A DNA stretch of 64,000 nt from Roseburia_C sp900315735 (lineage in GTDB: Bacteria > Bacillota > Clostridia > Lachnospirales > Lachnospiraceae): assembly GCA_052118425.1 (NCBI GenBank), contig JBQKHF010000007.1, one strand, 5' to 3'. The notes under the pieces are model-generated. The model worked only from the letters and a program-made list of their open reading frames with translations. It had not been told where the DNA came from and made no database searches. The translations under genes were made by a program, and so were the position numbers. Each line of letters starts with the position of its first letter. Position 1 is the stretch's first letter. Shown one piece after another: positions 7,391 through 14,680 of this stretch.

Positions 7391-8545
7391 CTATAATTCC
7401 AGCGGCTCACCCGCACATTTTTGCTTTATGTCGAAGTAAGATAATATGGTTGCAGCAATGTCTGCAAAGCTGCCTCTTGTGCCATAATTCTTACCCGGAG
7501 CAATATGTGCTCCATACATAAGAAGTGGTGTATATTCTCTGGAATGGTCTGTGGAAGGTGTACTCGGATCACATCCGTGGTCGGCTGTAATCATTAAAAT
7601 ATCATCCTCCCGTAACTTTGCCAAAAGCTCCGGCAGACGCTCATCAAAGTGTGTCAGTGCTTTTGCATAACCATCTACATCATTCCTATGTCCGTACAAC
7701 ATATCATAGTCTACCAGATTCGTGAAACATAATCCAGTAAAATCTTTGTCCATATAGGCTAATGTTTTGTCAATTCCATCATCATTTCCGTTTGTTCGTA
7801 CAAAATCTGTAATTCCCCGCTCTGCAAAAATGTCTATGATTTTTCCAACGGACAGCACTGTTTTCCCGCTTTCCGTCAGCTGGTCTAACATGGTAACTGC
7901 CGGCGGCTCCAAGGAAAAATCATGTCTTCCTGCGGTACGGGTAAAGTTGCCCGTCTCTCCGATAAACGGTCTTGCAATGACTCTTCCTACTCCATTTTTT
8001 CCGGTCAGCATCTTCCTTGCAATCTGGCAATCCCGGTACAGTTCTTCAATGGGTACCACTTCTTCATGGGCTGCTACCTGAAAAACAGAATCCGCAGATG
8101 TGTATACAATCAGTTTTCCGGTTTCCATATGCTCTTTTCCATAGTCCCGGATAACATCTGTACCGGAATATGGGCGGTTGCAAAGTACGCCGCGTCCGGT
8201 TTTCTGTTCAAATTCTTCTATGATTTCCTGCGGAAATCCATTTGGAAATGTAGGCAGTGGATAATTGGATATCACACCTGCAATCTCCCAGTGTCCGATG
8301 GTAGTATCTTTTCCTTTGGAAACCTCTGTCAGTCTGGCAAATGCACCTTTGGGATTTGCTTCCTTTTCTCCAATATGGACTCCGTCAATATTAAAATAAC
8401 CCAGTGCGTGCATATTTGGCATGGAAAAATATGGACTTTTTGAGGCTGCAAGTAAGGTATTGCTTCCTTCATCATGATAATCTGCCGCATCCGGCATTTC
8501 TCCGATTCCAACGCTGTCTAATACAATTAAAAATACTCTCTTCAT
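7391..8545 (-). CDS. deoB: Phosphopentomutase
   Basis: Interconverts (deoxy)ribose 1-phosphate and 5-phosphate in nucleoside catabolism; it would accept the sugar phosphate released by the purine nucleoside phosphorylase encoded further right. The alkaline-phosphatase-superfamily metal sites are visible: DSVGIGEMPD at the N-terminus, DTTIGHWE with the phosphorylated Thr (about residue 85), and TADHGCDPSTPSTDHSREY near the C-terminus. I place the start at ATG 8545, eight bases after GAGG; the in-frame ATG two codons upstream would be only two bases from the SD. This gives 384 residues. It has its own promoter, and prfC follows. Confidence 0.95.
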   Translation of the reverse strand: MKRVFLIVLDSVGIGEMPDAADYHDEGSNTLLAASKSPYFSMPNMHALGYFNIDGVHIGEKEANPKGAFARLTEVSKGKDTTIGHWEIAGVISNYPLPTFPNGFPQEIIEEFEQKTGRGVLCNRPYSGTDVIRDYGKEHMETGKLIVYTSADSVFQVAAHEEVVPIEELYRDCQIARKMLTGKNGVGRVIARPFIGETGNFTRTAGRHDFSLEPPAVTMLDQLTESGKTVLSVGKIIDIFAERGITDFVRTNGNDDGIDKTLAYMDKDFTGLCFTNLVDYDMLYGHRNDVDGYAKALTHFDERLPELLAKLREDDILMITADHGCDPSTPSTDHSREYTPLLMYGAHIAPGKNYGTRGSFADIAATILSYFDIKQKCAGEPLEL

Positions 8546-8597
8546 AGGCATTTCCTCTCTTCTGATTGTTCTCTCAGGCTCTTTTTCTTATGCTTTT

Positions 8598-8625
8598 ATT
8601 ATACTAATTTCAGCCCCGTTTTCAA
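8598..8625 (-). promoter_or_regulatory. deoB-prfC promoter
   Basis: TTGAAA (complement 8620-8625) and TATAAT (8598-8603) with a 16-bp spacer. The promoter is interleaved with the hairpin that follows spoIIIAH, so the end of one operon and the start of the next overlap physically. Confidence 0.6.
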
Positions 8626-8644
8626 GTATCTAAGAGCGGGGCTG
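8611..8644 (-). terminator. Hairpin after spoIIIAH, probable terminator
   Basis: Perfect 8-bp GC-rich stem CAGCCCCG/CGGGGCTG (8611-8618, 8637-8644) with an 18-nt loop, immediately past the spoIIIAH stop. The base composition after the stem is A/T-rich but there is no clean U-run, so termination strength is uncertain. Confidence 0.45.
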
Positions 8645-8650
8645 CTTCTT

Positions 8651-9361
8651 CTAATTTTCCTGTTCTGTTGTGTCTGTATTTTCAGTGGTTTCTGTTGCCG
8701 GATTCTCCTGTGTGGTATTTTTCTGAATCGGTGTAATAATAATATTTTCTGCTTCAATGCCTGCTTTTCTCTTTACAATATCCTCTACCTGGGCACGTTT
8801 GGCATCGGTTACTTCTCCCATATCAAGCACTACATCCGCTGTATCGTCGGTAATGCTGACAACTACATCCGTAAATCCTTTTGCCTCTAATAACATCTCG
8901 GCTGCATTTTCCCGTTCCGCAATATCCGTCATTGCTACCATCTGATTTAAGGCATCCTGCTTTGCAGCTTCATCAATATTTGTATTATTGATAATTTCCA
9001 ACAAAGTCTCCTTATTTTTGGAGCGGACCTGTTCCCGGCTTAATTTCATTTCTGACGCATAGTCCACACTGCTGCTTGCCATGACAGCTTCACCCGGATT
9101 TTCAAGACTTTCTTCCACCACGCCGTCTGCCGCCGATACAGCTTCGGTACTGTTATCTTCCGTATCGGTAAAAATGTCTGCTTCTGCTAAGTCATCCTTT
9201 GCCGATATCTCATAAGATAAATCTGCCGTATCTGCAGAAGCCTCCATTGCCACCCTTTCATCTTTGCCATTCTTGTCGGTAAAACTTAAGTAACCAGCCA
9301 CTGCTATCATCAATGCCAATGCGGTTATAATGAGTTGATTTTTCTTAAATACTTTCTTCAT
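8651..9361 (-). CDS. spoIIIAH: Stage III sporulation protein AH
   Basis: Mother-cell component of the SpoIIIA-SpoIIQ channel that links mother cell and forespore during engulfment. It has an N-terminal transmembrane helix (about 9-26), a long acidic Ser/Thr-rich linker, and a C-terminal domain (about 105-215) of the SpoIIIAH/YscJ-FliF-like ring-building fold, with SREQVRSKNKETLLEIINN and the LLEAKGFTDVVVSI segment. The C-terminus is a low-complexity TTEN-rich tail. At 236 residues it is close to the family size. It is the last gene of spoIIIAA-AH and overlaps spoIIIAG by four bases (ATGA). Confidence 0.92.
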   Translation of the reverse strand: MKKVFKKNQLIITALALMIAVAGYLSFTDKNGKDERVAMEASADTADLSYEISAKDDLAEADIFTDTEDNSTEAVSAADGVVEESLENPGEAVMASSSVDYASEMKLSREQVRSKNKETLLEIINNTNIDEAAKQDALNQMVAMTDIAERENAAEMLLEAKGFTDVVVSITDDTADVVLDMGEVTDAKRAQVEDIVKRKAGIEAENIIITPIQKNTTQENPATETTENTDTTEQEN

Positions 9362-9951
9362 TTACTGTCCTCCAGTCCGCTCATTTTTACTATTTTTATT
9401 CTATGTGCTTCCACCTGAAATAATGCCAAAACTGCCTCGGAAATATTCTGTTTCACCTTCTGGTTATCACCACCGGATGCTACGATTAAAATTCCCTCTA
9501 CTTTTGGAAGAAGTTCCTTTGAAACAAAGGGCGTATTTCCGGCATCCGCTTCATCATATACCGTACTTTCCTGCAGCTGCTGTTCCTTCGTGCTTCTTAC
9601 CCCGCCGGTGCTGTCACTTTCCTCTACGGAATTTGCAGAAGTATTTTTATCCTTTTCTACCACCTGCGTTCCGCTGTCCTGATAAGTAATCATCACCTTT
9701 ACCTCACCGGCTCCGTCGATTTTTTCTAAAATAGCTTCTAATTTCCGTTCTATTTCATCTTTGGATGCCTCCATGGTATCGGTTTCCTTCGAAAGATTTT
9801 CTTTTGTTTCTTCTGCCTGTTTTTTCCCTTTGGTATCCGTAGGCAATGCGATAATCAGAATCAATATGCCAGCTAAGACTAAAATCAGCCAATCTGACCG
9901 TTTTAGCTTCTTTTCTTTTATCTTTTGCATAAAATCCTGCATTTTCATCAT
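9358..9951 (-). CDS. spoIIIAG: Stage III sporulation protein AG
   Basis: Ring-forming component of the SpoIIIA channel. One transmembrane helix near residues 22-38, then a periplasmic/intermembrane-space domain with KLEAILEKIDGAGEVKVMITY, the conserved SpoIIIAG beta-rich core. A disordered Ser/Thr/Glu stretch in the middle (about 95-130) is followed by a conserved C-terminal half with VEGILIVASGGDNQKVK. Two Met codons in tandem follow GAGGTGAG, so the exact start may be one codon later. It overlaps both neighbours by ATGA, as expected for a translationally coupled operon. Confidence 0.92.
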   Translation of the reverse strand: MMKMQDFMQKIKEKKLKRSDWLILVLAGILILIIALPTDTKGKKQAEETKENLSKETDTMEASKDEIERKLEAILEKIDGAGEVKVMITYQDSGTQVVEKDKNTSANSVEESDSTGGVRSTKEQQLQESTVYDEADAGNTPFVSKELLPKVEGILIVASGGDNQKVKQNISEAVLALFQVEAHRIKIVKMSGLEDSK

Positions 9952-10538
9952 CTCACCTCTTCTATCTGAACCTGTGTCTTATCCACCAGATAATTTTCAC
10001 ATACAAATTTTTCTAATTCTGCATACTTCTGATTTTTCTGTTCCTTTTGTGCTTCTGTTTCTTTTATCTCAATTGCCGGTATCTCAATATCAGAAACCAG
10101 AACAGAACTATTTTTCTCAATGTCATCCCCAGACTTTTCCATACCGATTGTAATATGTTCTATTTCATAAGCCTCATTTAACGTTACCTTACTGTATGCT
10201 ACCGCATATCCCTTCTGCCTTAACGTATCCTCTACCTGACCACTGCAGGCTTCTTCATATTGCAAACGGTAATCTGCCGTCTCTGCACTGCTTATGGCAT
10301 TTACTTTCTGTACATTTTCAAGTTCCTGAAAGAACTGTGCCTGCTCAATGTTCTGTATCAGTGCATCCTCATCCACCACCTTCGAAGCAATGGGCGCCAT
10401 TACTGCCAGCAGAATCAGAATCCGAAGAAAGAAATGTACATATTTTTCATAGGTTTTATTCTGCACCAGATACAGCAGCACATGCCCAATCAGAAAAAGA
10501 ATCAGAATTCCCTTCATCCAGTTTAAAATTGCATCCAT
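9948..10538 (-). CDS. spoIIIAF: Stage III sporulation protein AF
   Basis: Membrane protein of the SpoIIIA complex. Two transmembrane helices lie at the N-terminus (about 7-24 and 34-52), and a soluble domain follows that ends in VCENYLVDKTQVQIEEVR, the usual conserved C-terminus. At 196 residues it is close to the Bacillus protein. It overlaps spoIIIAG by four bases and starts 43 bases after spoIIIAE. Confidence 0.9.
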   Translation of the reverse strand: MDAILNWMKGILILFLIGHVLLYLVQNKTYEKYVHFFLRILILLAVMAPIASKVVDEDALIQNIEQAQFFQELENVQKVNAISSAETADYRLQYEEACSGQVEDTLRQKGYAVAYSKVTLNEAYEIEHITIGMEKSGDDIEKNSSVLVSDIEIPAIEIKETEAQKEQKNQKYAELEKFVCENYLVDKTQVQIEEVR

Positions 10539-10581
10539 TTTACCTTTCCCCTTCTTCCTATTCTTCTACCATTTCTTCTCT

Positions 10582-11799
10582 CTATCCCATCAGGAACCCG
10601 GATATGGCAGTAATCATAGCAATCGTAACCAGAAAAAGTACCAGCGAAGTAAGCAAAATCCTTGTAAGCAGCCGGCAGCCCAGACAAATCCCATTCATGC
10701 TTCCTGCAATCCGTTTGTCCGATACCGGTTCGGTTACTGCAGCAGTCACTTTATACATAAGACTCAGCAAAAACATTTTACATAAAGGAAGCATCACCAG
10801 CAAAAGCAGAATCAATACTCCTGCGGTTCCGACACTATTTTTAATGACCATTCCTGCTCCAAGCATCAGCTCACTGACTGCTCCGGTAATATTTCCCATT
10901 CCCGGTATCATTCCAAGTGTTTTTGTGACGGTACTCATTTTCAAACGGTCAATGACCGGAACCACCATGGTCTGTACCACATTCAGTCCAATGGTTGCTG
11001 CAATCGCACATTTTAGACACCAGCGGATAATTTCTTCCATCAGTTCACACATTCTGCTAAAACGCTCCCCTTCTATCATATAATTCATAAATTCCATCAT
11101 GATAAAGAGTTTCGTCATTGGCACCAGACAGGCGAGCATTCCCCACTGCACAATATAAACCACGATAAATGCAATCTGGTAAAATCCAGCCGCTGTAAAA
11201 TTTGCCATGGAAAATGCCAGAGACATGCCAAATACCGGAATCAGCATATTCATAAAATCTACAATCTGATTCATTGCCGTTACCACAATATCACTCATCA
11301 TCTGATAGGACTGCAGCAGCAAAGCTATCATCTCCATATAAATCAGGAAAAAGCAGACTTCCGATATATATGTATTATGAAAAATATCGGAGAAATTTTT
11401 AAGAAATGCGCAACTGATTGCCAGTAAAAGAACGGTTACCAGTATTGCCTTATTATCCTGCAATTCTCCCCACAGAATCCTTCCCACTGCCTGCGTCAGC
11501 TTTTGTCCGTCACAGGAAAAGTTTCCGGTTGCCAGCGCTTTAATCAATTCATAGAAACTAATCTCTTTTGTCGCATCCTGTTCCTTTAAATACTGCTCAA
11601 TCTCTGATAAATCCAGCTGTTTCATAAAATCATCGGTATAATCCTTATTCATCCCTGTCCCACTGTTATCTGATGCCGCCGATACCGAAGATGCATGTAC
11701 AAGCTCTCCCGGTATAAGCCAGAGCATGAAAAATAAAGTGAAACATCCTGCCGCTCTTACAAGCACCTTAAACGCATTTTTAACTGGTTGTCTCTTCAT
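10582..11799 (-). CDS. spoIIIAE: Stage III sporulation protein AE
   Basis: Large polytopic membrane protein of the SpoIIIA channel. It has an N-terminal signal-like hydrophobic segment (about 14-36) and then about eight transmembrane segments between residues 115 and 400. Recognisable family stretches include LSLMYKVTAAVTEPVSDKRI and the preceding hydrophobic helices. At 405 residues it matches the family length. The start overlaps the spoIIIAD stop by ATGA. Confidence 0.94.
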   Translation of the reverse strand: MKRQPVKNAFKVLVRAAGCFTLFFMLWLIPGELVHASSVSAASDNSGTGMNKDYTDDFMKQLDLSEIEQYLKEQDATKEISFYELIKALATGNFSCDGQKLTQAVGRILWGELQDNKAILVTVLLLAISCAFLKNFSDIFHNTYISEVCFFLIYMEMIALLLQSYQMMSDIVVTAMNQIVDFMNMLIPVFGMSLAFSMANFTAAGFYQIAFIVVYIVQWGMLACLVPMTKLFIMMEFMNYMIEGERFSRMCELMEEIIRWCLKCAIAATIGLNVVQTMVVPVIDRLKMSTVTKTLGMIPGMGNITGAVSELMLGAGMVIKNSVGTAGVLILLLLVMLPLCKMFLLSLMYKVTAAVTEPVSDKRIAGSMNGICLGCRLLTRILLTSLVLFLVTIAMITAISGFLMG

Positions 11800-12179
11800 A
11801 AAAAAGCCCCTAACGTTTCAATAAATCCCATCAGCACCGGCATGCTGATTAAAAGAATCGACAGCTTGGCAAATATTTCAATTTGTCCGGCAATTGCCTG
11901 ATACCCGGATTCTCTGCAAATATCTGTTGCAAATTCTGCTACATAAGTAATTCCAATCATTTTTAAAATCATGGCAAGATACCTTCCATCCACAGGAAGC
12001 AGCTCCACCACACTATTGATGTAAGACAATACAAGCTCCAATTTTCCTATCAGAAAGATAAAGATGCAAATGCATGCCACAATGCTGATTAAAATGCTGT
12101 ATTCGCTTTTGTAATTTTTGATAAAAAGCGCAAGGAAAACCGCTGTGATTCCGAGTAATCCAACCTGAATAATATCCAT
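11796..12179 (-). CDS. spoIIIAD: Stage III sporulation protein AD
   Basis: Small membrane protein (127 residues) with four predicted hydrophobic helices and the conserved central YLAMILKMIGITYVAEFATD segment, where a hydrophilic Asp sits next to the helix. It is thought to form part of the membrane core of the SpoIIIA channel with SpoIIIAC. It lies between spoIIIAC (9-base gap) and spoIIIAE (4-base overlap). Confidence 0.93.
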   Translation of the reverse strand: MDIIQVGLLGITAVFLALFIKNYKSEYSILISIVACICIFIFLIGKLELVLSYINSVVELLPVDGRYLAMILKMIGITYVAEFATDICRESGYQAIAGQIEIFAKLSILLISMPVLMGFIETLGAFL

Positions 12180-12188
12180 ATTTCTCCT

Positions 12189-12383
12189 CTACAACGAAAA
12201 CAGTGACTTCATCGTCTCAAACAAATCATATATGTACGGAACAATCCAGAACAGCACAATCAAAAGTCCTGCCAGACTGGTTAAAAATGCATGTTCTTCC
12301 CGCCCACTGTGCTTTAGCACCTGGCTGATTACCGTCACCAAAATACCAACTGCCGCAATTTTAAATATCAGGTTTACGCTCAT
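12189..12383 (-). CDS. spoIIIAC: Stage III sporulation protein AC
   Basis: A 64-residue protein with two transmembrane helices separated by a short basic loop (SGREEH), as in Bacillus SpoIIIAC (68 residues). The start is set at ATG 12383, just after GGAGGAGAA; longer in-frame starts upstream would run back into spoIIIAB without a ribosome-binding site. The spoIIIAB stop (TAATGGAGG) merges with this SD, so the two are coupled. Confidence 0.92.
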   Translation of the reverse strand: MSVNLIFKIAAVGILVTVISQVLKHSGREEHAFLTSLAGLLIVLFWIVPYIYDLFETMKSLFSL

Positions 12384-12394
12384 CTTCTCCTCCA

Positions 12395-12925
12395 TTAAAC
12401 CAGAATCAGCACCAGAAATATTCCTGCGGTAGCGCACAGGTACATGCTGACTTTTATCCTCTCTCTCATCTCTGTCTGTTCCCTTTGAATCAAAATATTG
12501 ATTCTCTCTATCAGTAGTTCTGCCTCTTTTTCAAACATTCCTCCGCTTCCCTGTTCTAAAAGCCTTCCGCACTCTAAAAACAGCTGTCCTTCCTCTTTCG
12601 TAAATATTTCCCGGTTCTCCCAGGACTTCCATGCCTCCTTCCAGCAGCTTTTCGGACTGCTGTTTTCATACTGCATCAGTTCCTTATGAACCTGCGTAAA
12701 AAAGGTCTGAAAGGCTTCCGGTGCATGATGCCCCAATTCTGCAATAATATCCGGCAACGGCTTCTTTAAGCTTTGCATATCTCCCTGTATTTTGAGCATA
12801 CATTCCCGCCAGTCTAAAAGCCCTTCATAATGCTTCTTTATCTGCCGCATTCTGTCATACCCAATTCCAACTGTTCCCAAAAGTATCAGCACTACTCCTA
12901 TCAATCGGACCATATTTTTTCCCAT
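12395..12925 (-). CDS. spoIIIAB: Stage III sporulation protein AB
   Basis: Membrane-associated component of the SpoIIIA complex with GspF/PilC-like helical fold. It has an N-terminal hydrophobic helix (about 4-22), a helical soluble region and a C-terminal hydrophobic helix (about 157-176). At 176 residues the length is standard. It overlaps spoIIIAA by 25 bases, so the start codon lies within the end of the ATPase gene. Confidence 0.9.
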   Translation of the reverse strand: MGKNMVRLIGVVLILLGTVGIGYDRMRQIKKHYEGLLDWRECMLKIQGDMQSLKKPLPDIIAELGHHAPEAFQTFFTQVHKELMQYENSSPKSCWKEAWKSWENREIFTKEEGQLFLECGRLLEQGSGGMFEKEAELLIERINILIQREQTEMRERIKVSMYLCATAGIFLVLILV

Positions 12926-13863
12926 GCCCCATCATAAATCATAAAATGTCTTTCTCCCCTCTCATCCTTTTTTAAGATGACATACCGCTCAAAAATCTCT
13001 TGTTCCACCCATTTTCTAAGCTGTTCCTTTTGTTGTAATTCCAACATATCTGCTGCGTGAATGGTTCCAAGAATGCTGCAGCCACAATGCAATACTTCAT
13101 CCACTGCCTGAAAATCTTCCATGGAACCAAGTTCATCCACTGCAATTACATCCGGCGACATGGAACGAAGAAGCATCCGCATTCCCACTGCCTTTTTACA
13201 CCGGTCTATCACATCTGTCCGCATGCCAAGATTATTCTGCGGAATTCCATGGTAGCAGGCTGCTATCTCAGAACGCTCATCTACCACCCCCACCTTAAAA
13301 TGTATTCTGCTTGTCTCATCTCCGGAAATCAGACGAATACAGTCCCGGAGCAGTGTGGTCTTTCCAATCCCAACAGAAGATACGAAAAGCGTATTTCTCA
13401 CGCTCTGTTCTGTTCGGATAAAGGGAAGAATATTCTTTGCACATCCAATCTGCTGATGTGCAATTCTTATATTCAATGCTCCGACATAAGCAAGCTGCTC
13501 CACCTTTTCTCCCTCCATCCGGACCTGTCCGGTTACTCCGACTCTATGTCCCCCTTCTAAAGTCAGAAATCCGCTTTTTAGTTCTTCCTCATAAGCATAA
13601 ATGGAATACCTGCTTAAAAAGGTCAGCATCGCCTGCATATCACTTTCCTTTATGTAATAACTCCCTTCTGCCTCCGTACTTAATCTGCCGCTTAGCTTAT
13701 CCAAAAAATATTCCCTTCTCCCATCCCATAGAAGCATCGGCTGGTTTATGCGGATGCGTATTTCCTCTGTCTCCTTTAATTTATCTTTATTTGCAAGCAG
13801 CATTTTCCGAAGCTCTGCTGGGAAAATCTGAAGTACCTGTTCTAGCATTGTTTCCGGGGTCAC
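12901..13863 (-). CDS. spoIIIAA: Stage III sporulation protein AA, secretion-type ATPase
   Basis: Cytoplasmic ATPase of the SpoIIIA channel, related to type II/IV secretion ATPases and R3H-type ATPases. The Walker A region reads SSVGIGKTTLLRD (near residue 163) and Walker B is SPDVIAVDELG, followed by a conserved CSILGTIHA. The usual first glycine of GPPxxGKT is replaced by Ser here. First gene of the operon. The GTG at 13863 abuts a GAAGGGAG site with almost no spacing and the next ATG (13848) is 14 bases away, so the precise start is uncertain. No clear sigma-E promoter could be fixed upstream. Confidence 0.93.
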   Translation of the reverse strand: MTPETMLEQVLQIFPAELRKMLLANKDKLKETEEIRIRINQPMLLWDGRREYFLDKLSGRLSTEAEGSYYIKESDMQAMLTFLSRYSIYAYEEELKSGFLTLEGGHRVGVTGQVRMEGEKVEQLAYVGALNIRIAHQQIGCAKNILPFIRTEQSVRNTLFVSSVGIGKTTLLRDCIRLISGDETSRIHFKVGVVDERSEIAACYHGIPQNNLGMRTDVIDRCKKAVGMRMLLRSMSPDVIAVDELGSMEDFQAVDEVLHCGCSILGTIHAADMLELQQKEQLRKWVEQEIFERYVILKKDERGERHFMIYDGAWEKIWSD

Positions 13864-13876
13864 TCCCTTCTTTTAT

Positions 13877-14159
13877 AAAAATGTTTTTTCTAAAATTATT
13901 AACCCGGTGTCATGGTTCCTCAAAAATGAATGTCATATAAAAGCTGTAAGCAGCACTAAGAATTTCAATTAAGATATTGTTTTTCCCGGCAACCGGCGCA
14001 AATTCACATCCATGTTCAGGTTACGCCTTGCTGGCACGTCCATGTGCCAGCGTTGCCTGATGCCTGTGGAAATTCCAAGTGCCGCTAACAGCCTTTATCA
14101 GGCATCCATCCTTTGAGGAACCATGCCGCCTTTTTACTAAATCTTAGAAAAACATTTTT
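13877..14159. repeat. 283-bp inverted-repeat element of unknown type (MITE-like or structured RNA)
   Basis: Part of the 480-bp gene-free stretch between spoIIIAA and rpsU. Two outer arms are inverted copies of each other: AAAAATGTTTTT(T)CTAA at 13877-13893 matches 14144-14159, and the perfect 14-mer CATGGTTCCTCAAA at 13911-13924 matches 14112-14125. Inside are a perfect hairpin CTGGCAC-GTCCAT-GTGCCAG (14031-14050) and GCCTGAT/ATCAGGC (14055-14061, 14097-14103), giving a multibranched fold. No coding frame is evident. It could be a miniature inverted-repeat transposable element or a non-coding RNA. Confidence 0.55.
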
Positions 14160-14203
14160 CATATCTTCCAGACTTCTACTCGCGTAACTACGAGAAACAC
14201 GCG

Positions 14204-14237
14204 TAAAAAAAAGTCGCAAGGATTTCTCCTCACGACT
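14204..14237 (-). terminator. Second terminator downstream of rpsU
   Basis: On the minus strand: AGTCG...CGACT stem (14233-14237 with 14212-14216) with an inner AGGA/TCCT, followed by a run of eight T residues. It lies about 75 bases beyond the first rpsU terminator and acts as a backup. Confidence 0.65.
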
Positions 14238-14300
14238 ATATATATGACTTGTCTTATAAAATATGCTCTAAAATTTGTTTCTCACACAAGCTTGGCAGTA

Positions 14301-14336
14301 TAAAAAGTGAAAGCTGTCACAAATGTGACAGCTTTC
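14301..14336 (-). terminator. Terminator of rpsU
   Basis: Perfect 12-bp stem GAAAGCTGTCAC/GTGACAGCTTTC (14309-14320, 14325-14336) with a 4-nt loop, eight bases past the rpsU stop, then ACTTTTTATA on the minus strand. Confidence 0.85.
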
Positions 14337-14343
14337 TATCTTA

Positions 14344-14520
14344 TTAGTTGTACTTACGTTTTCTTGCAGCTTCCGACTTTTTCTTACGTTTAACACTTGG
14401 TTTCTCGTAATGCTCTCTTTTACGGATCTCCTGCTGGATACCAGCTTTCGCACAGTTTCTTTTGAATCTGCGTAAAGCGCTATCTAACGTCTCGTTTTCT
14501 TTTACGATTACATTTGACAT
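14344..14520 (-). CDS. rpsU: Small ribosomal subunit protein bS21
   Basis: A 58-residue basic protein of the 30S subunit. The translation begins MSNVIVKENETLDSALRRF and ends in the lysine/arginine-rich RKKKSEAARKRKYN, both diagnostic for bS21. The start ATG (14518-14520) has an AGGTG site seven bases upstream. It is monocistronic, with its own promoter about 75 bases upstream and two successive terminators downstream. A longer open frame overlapping it on the same strand is spurious. Confidence 0.97.
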   Translation of the reverse strand: MSNVIVKENETLDSALRRFKRNCAKAGIQQEIRKREHYEKPSVKRKKKSEAARKRKYN

Positions 14521-14597
14521 TGTCTCACACCTAACCTCCCTCCAGTTGCGTATTGTGCATATTCAACTGTTTGGGTAATTTTATTGCACTACCAAAG

Positions 14598-14625
14598 ATT
14601 ATAGCATAATTTTCCCGTACGTCAA
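14598..14625 (-). promoter_or_regulatory. rpsU promoter
   Basis: TTGACG (complement 14620-14625) and TATAAT (14598-14603) with a 16-bp spacer, in the gap after alaS. The ~75-nt leader contains a weak AGTTG/CAACT stem. Confidence 0.65.
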
Positions 14626-14680
14626 CCGTTTTTTTGCTGTTTTTCCAATTTTCCGGAAAATATTTTTAATTCGGTATATT

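Noticed and set aside
10196..11083. 295-residue plus-strand open frame
   Set aside because: It lies antisense across spoIIIAE and spoIIIAF, which are well-supported genes; composition is that of a reverse-frame shadow.
14268..14453. 61-residue minus-strand frame overlapping rpsU
   Set aside because: It is in another frame than the clear bS21 gene and has no ribosome-binding site or family match.
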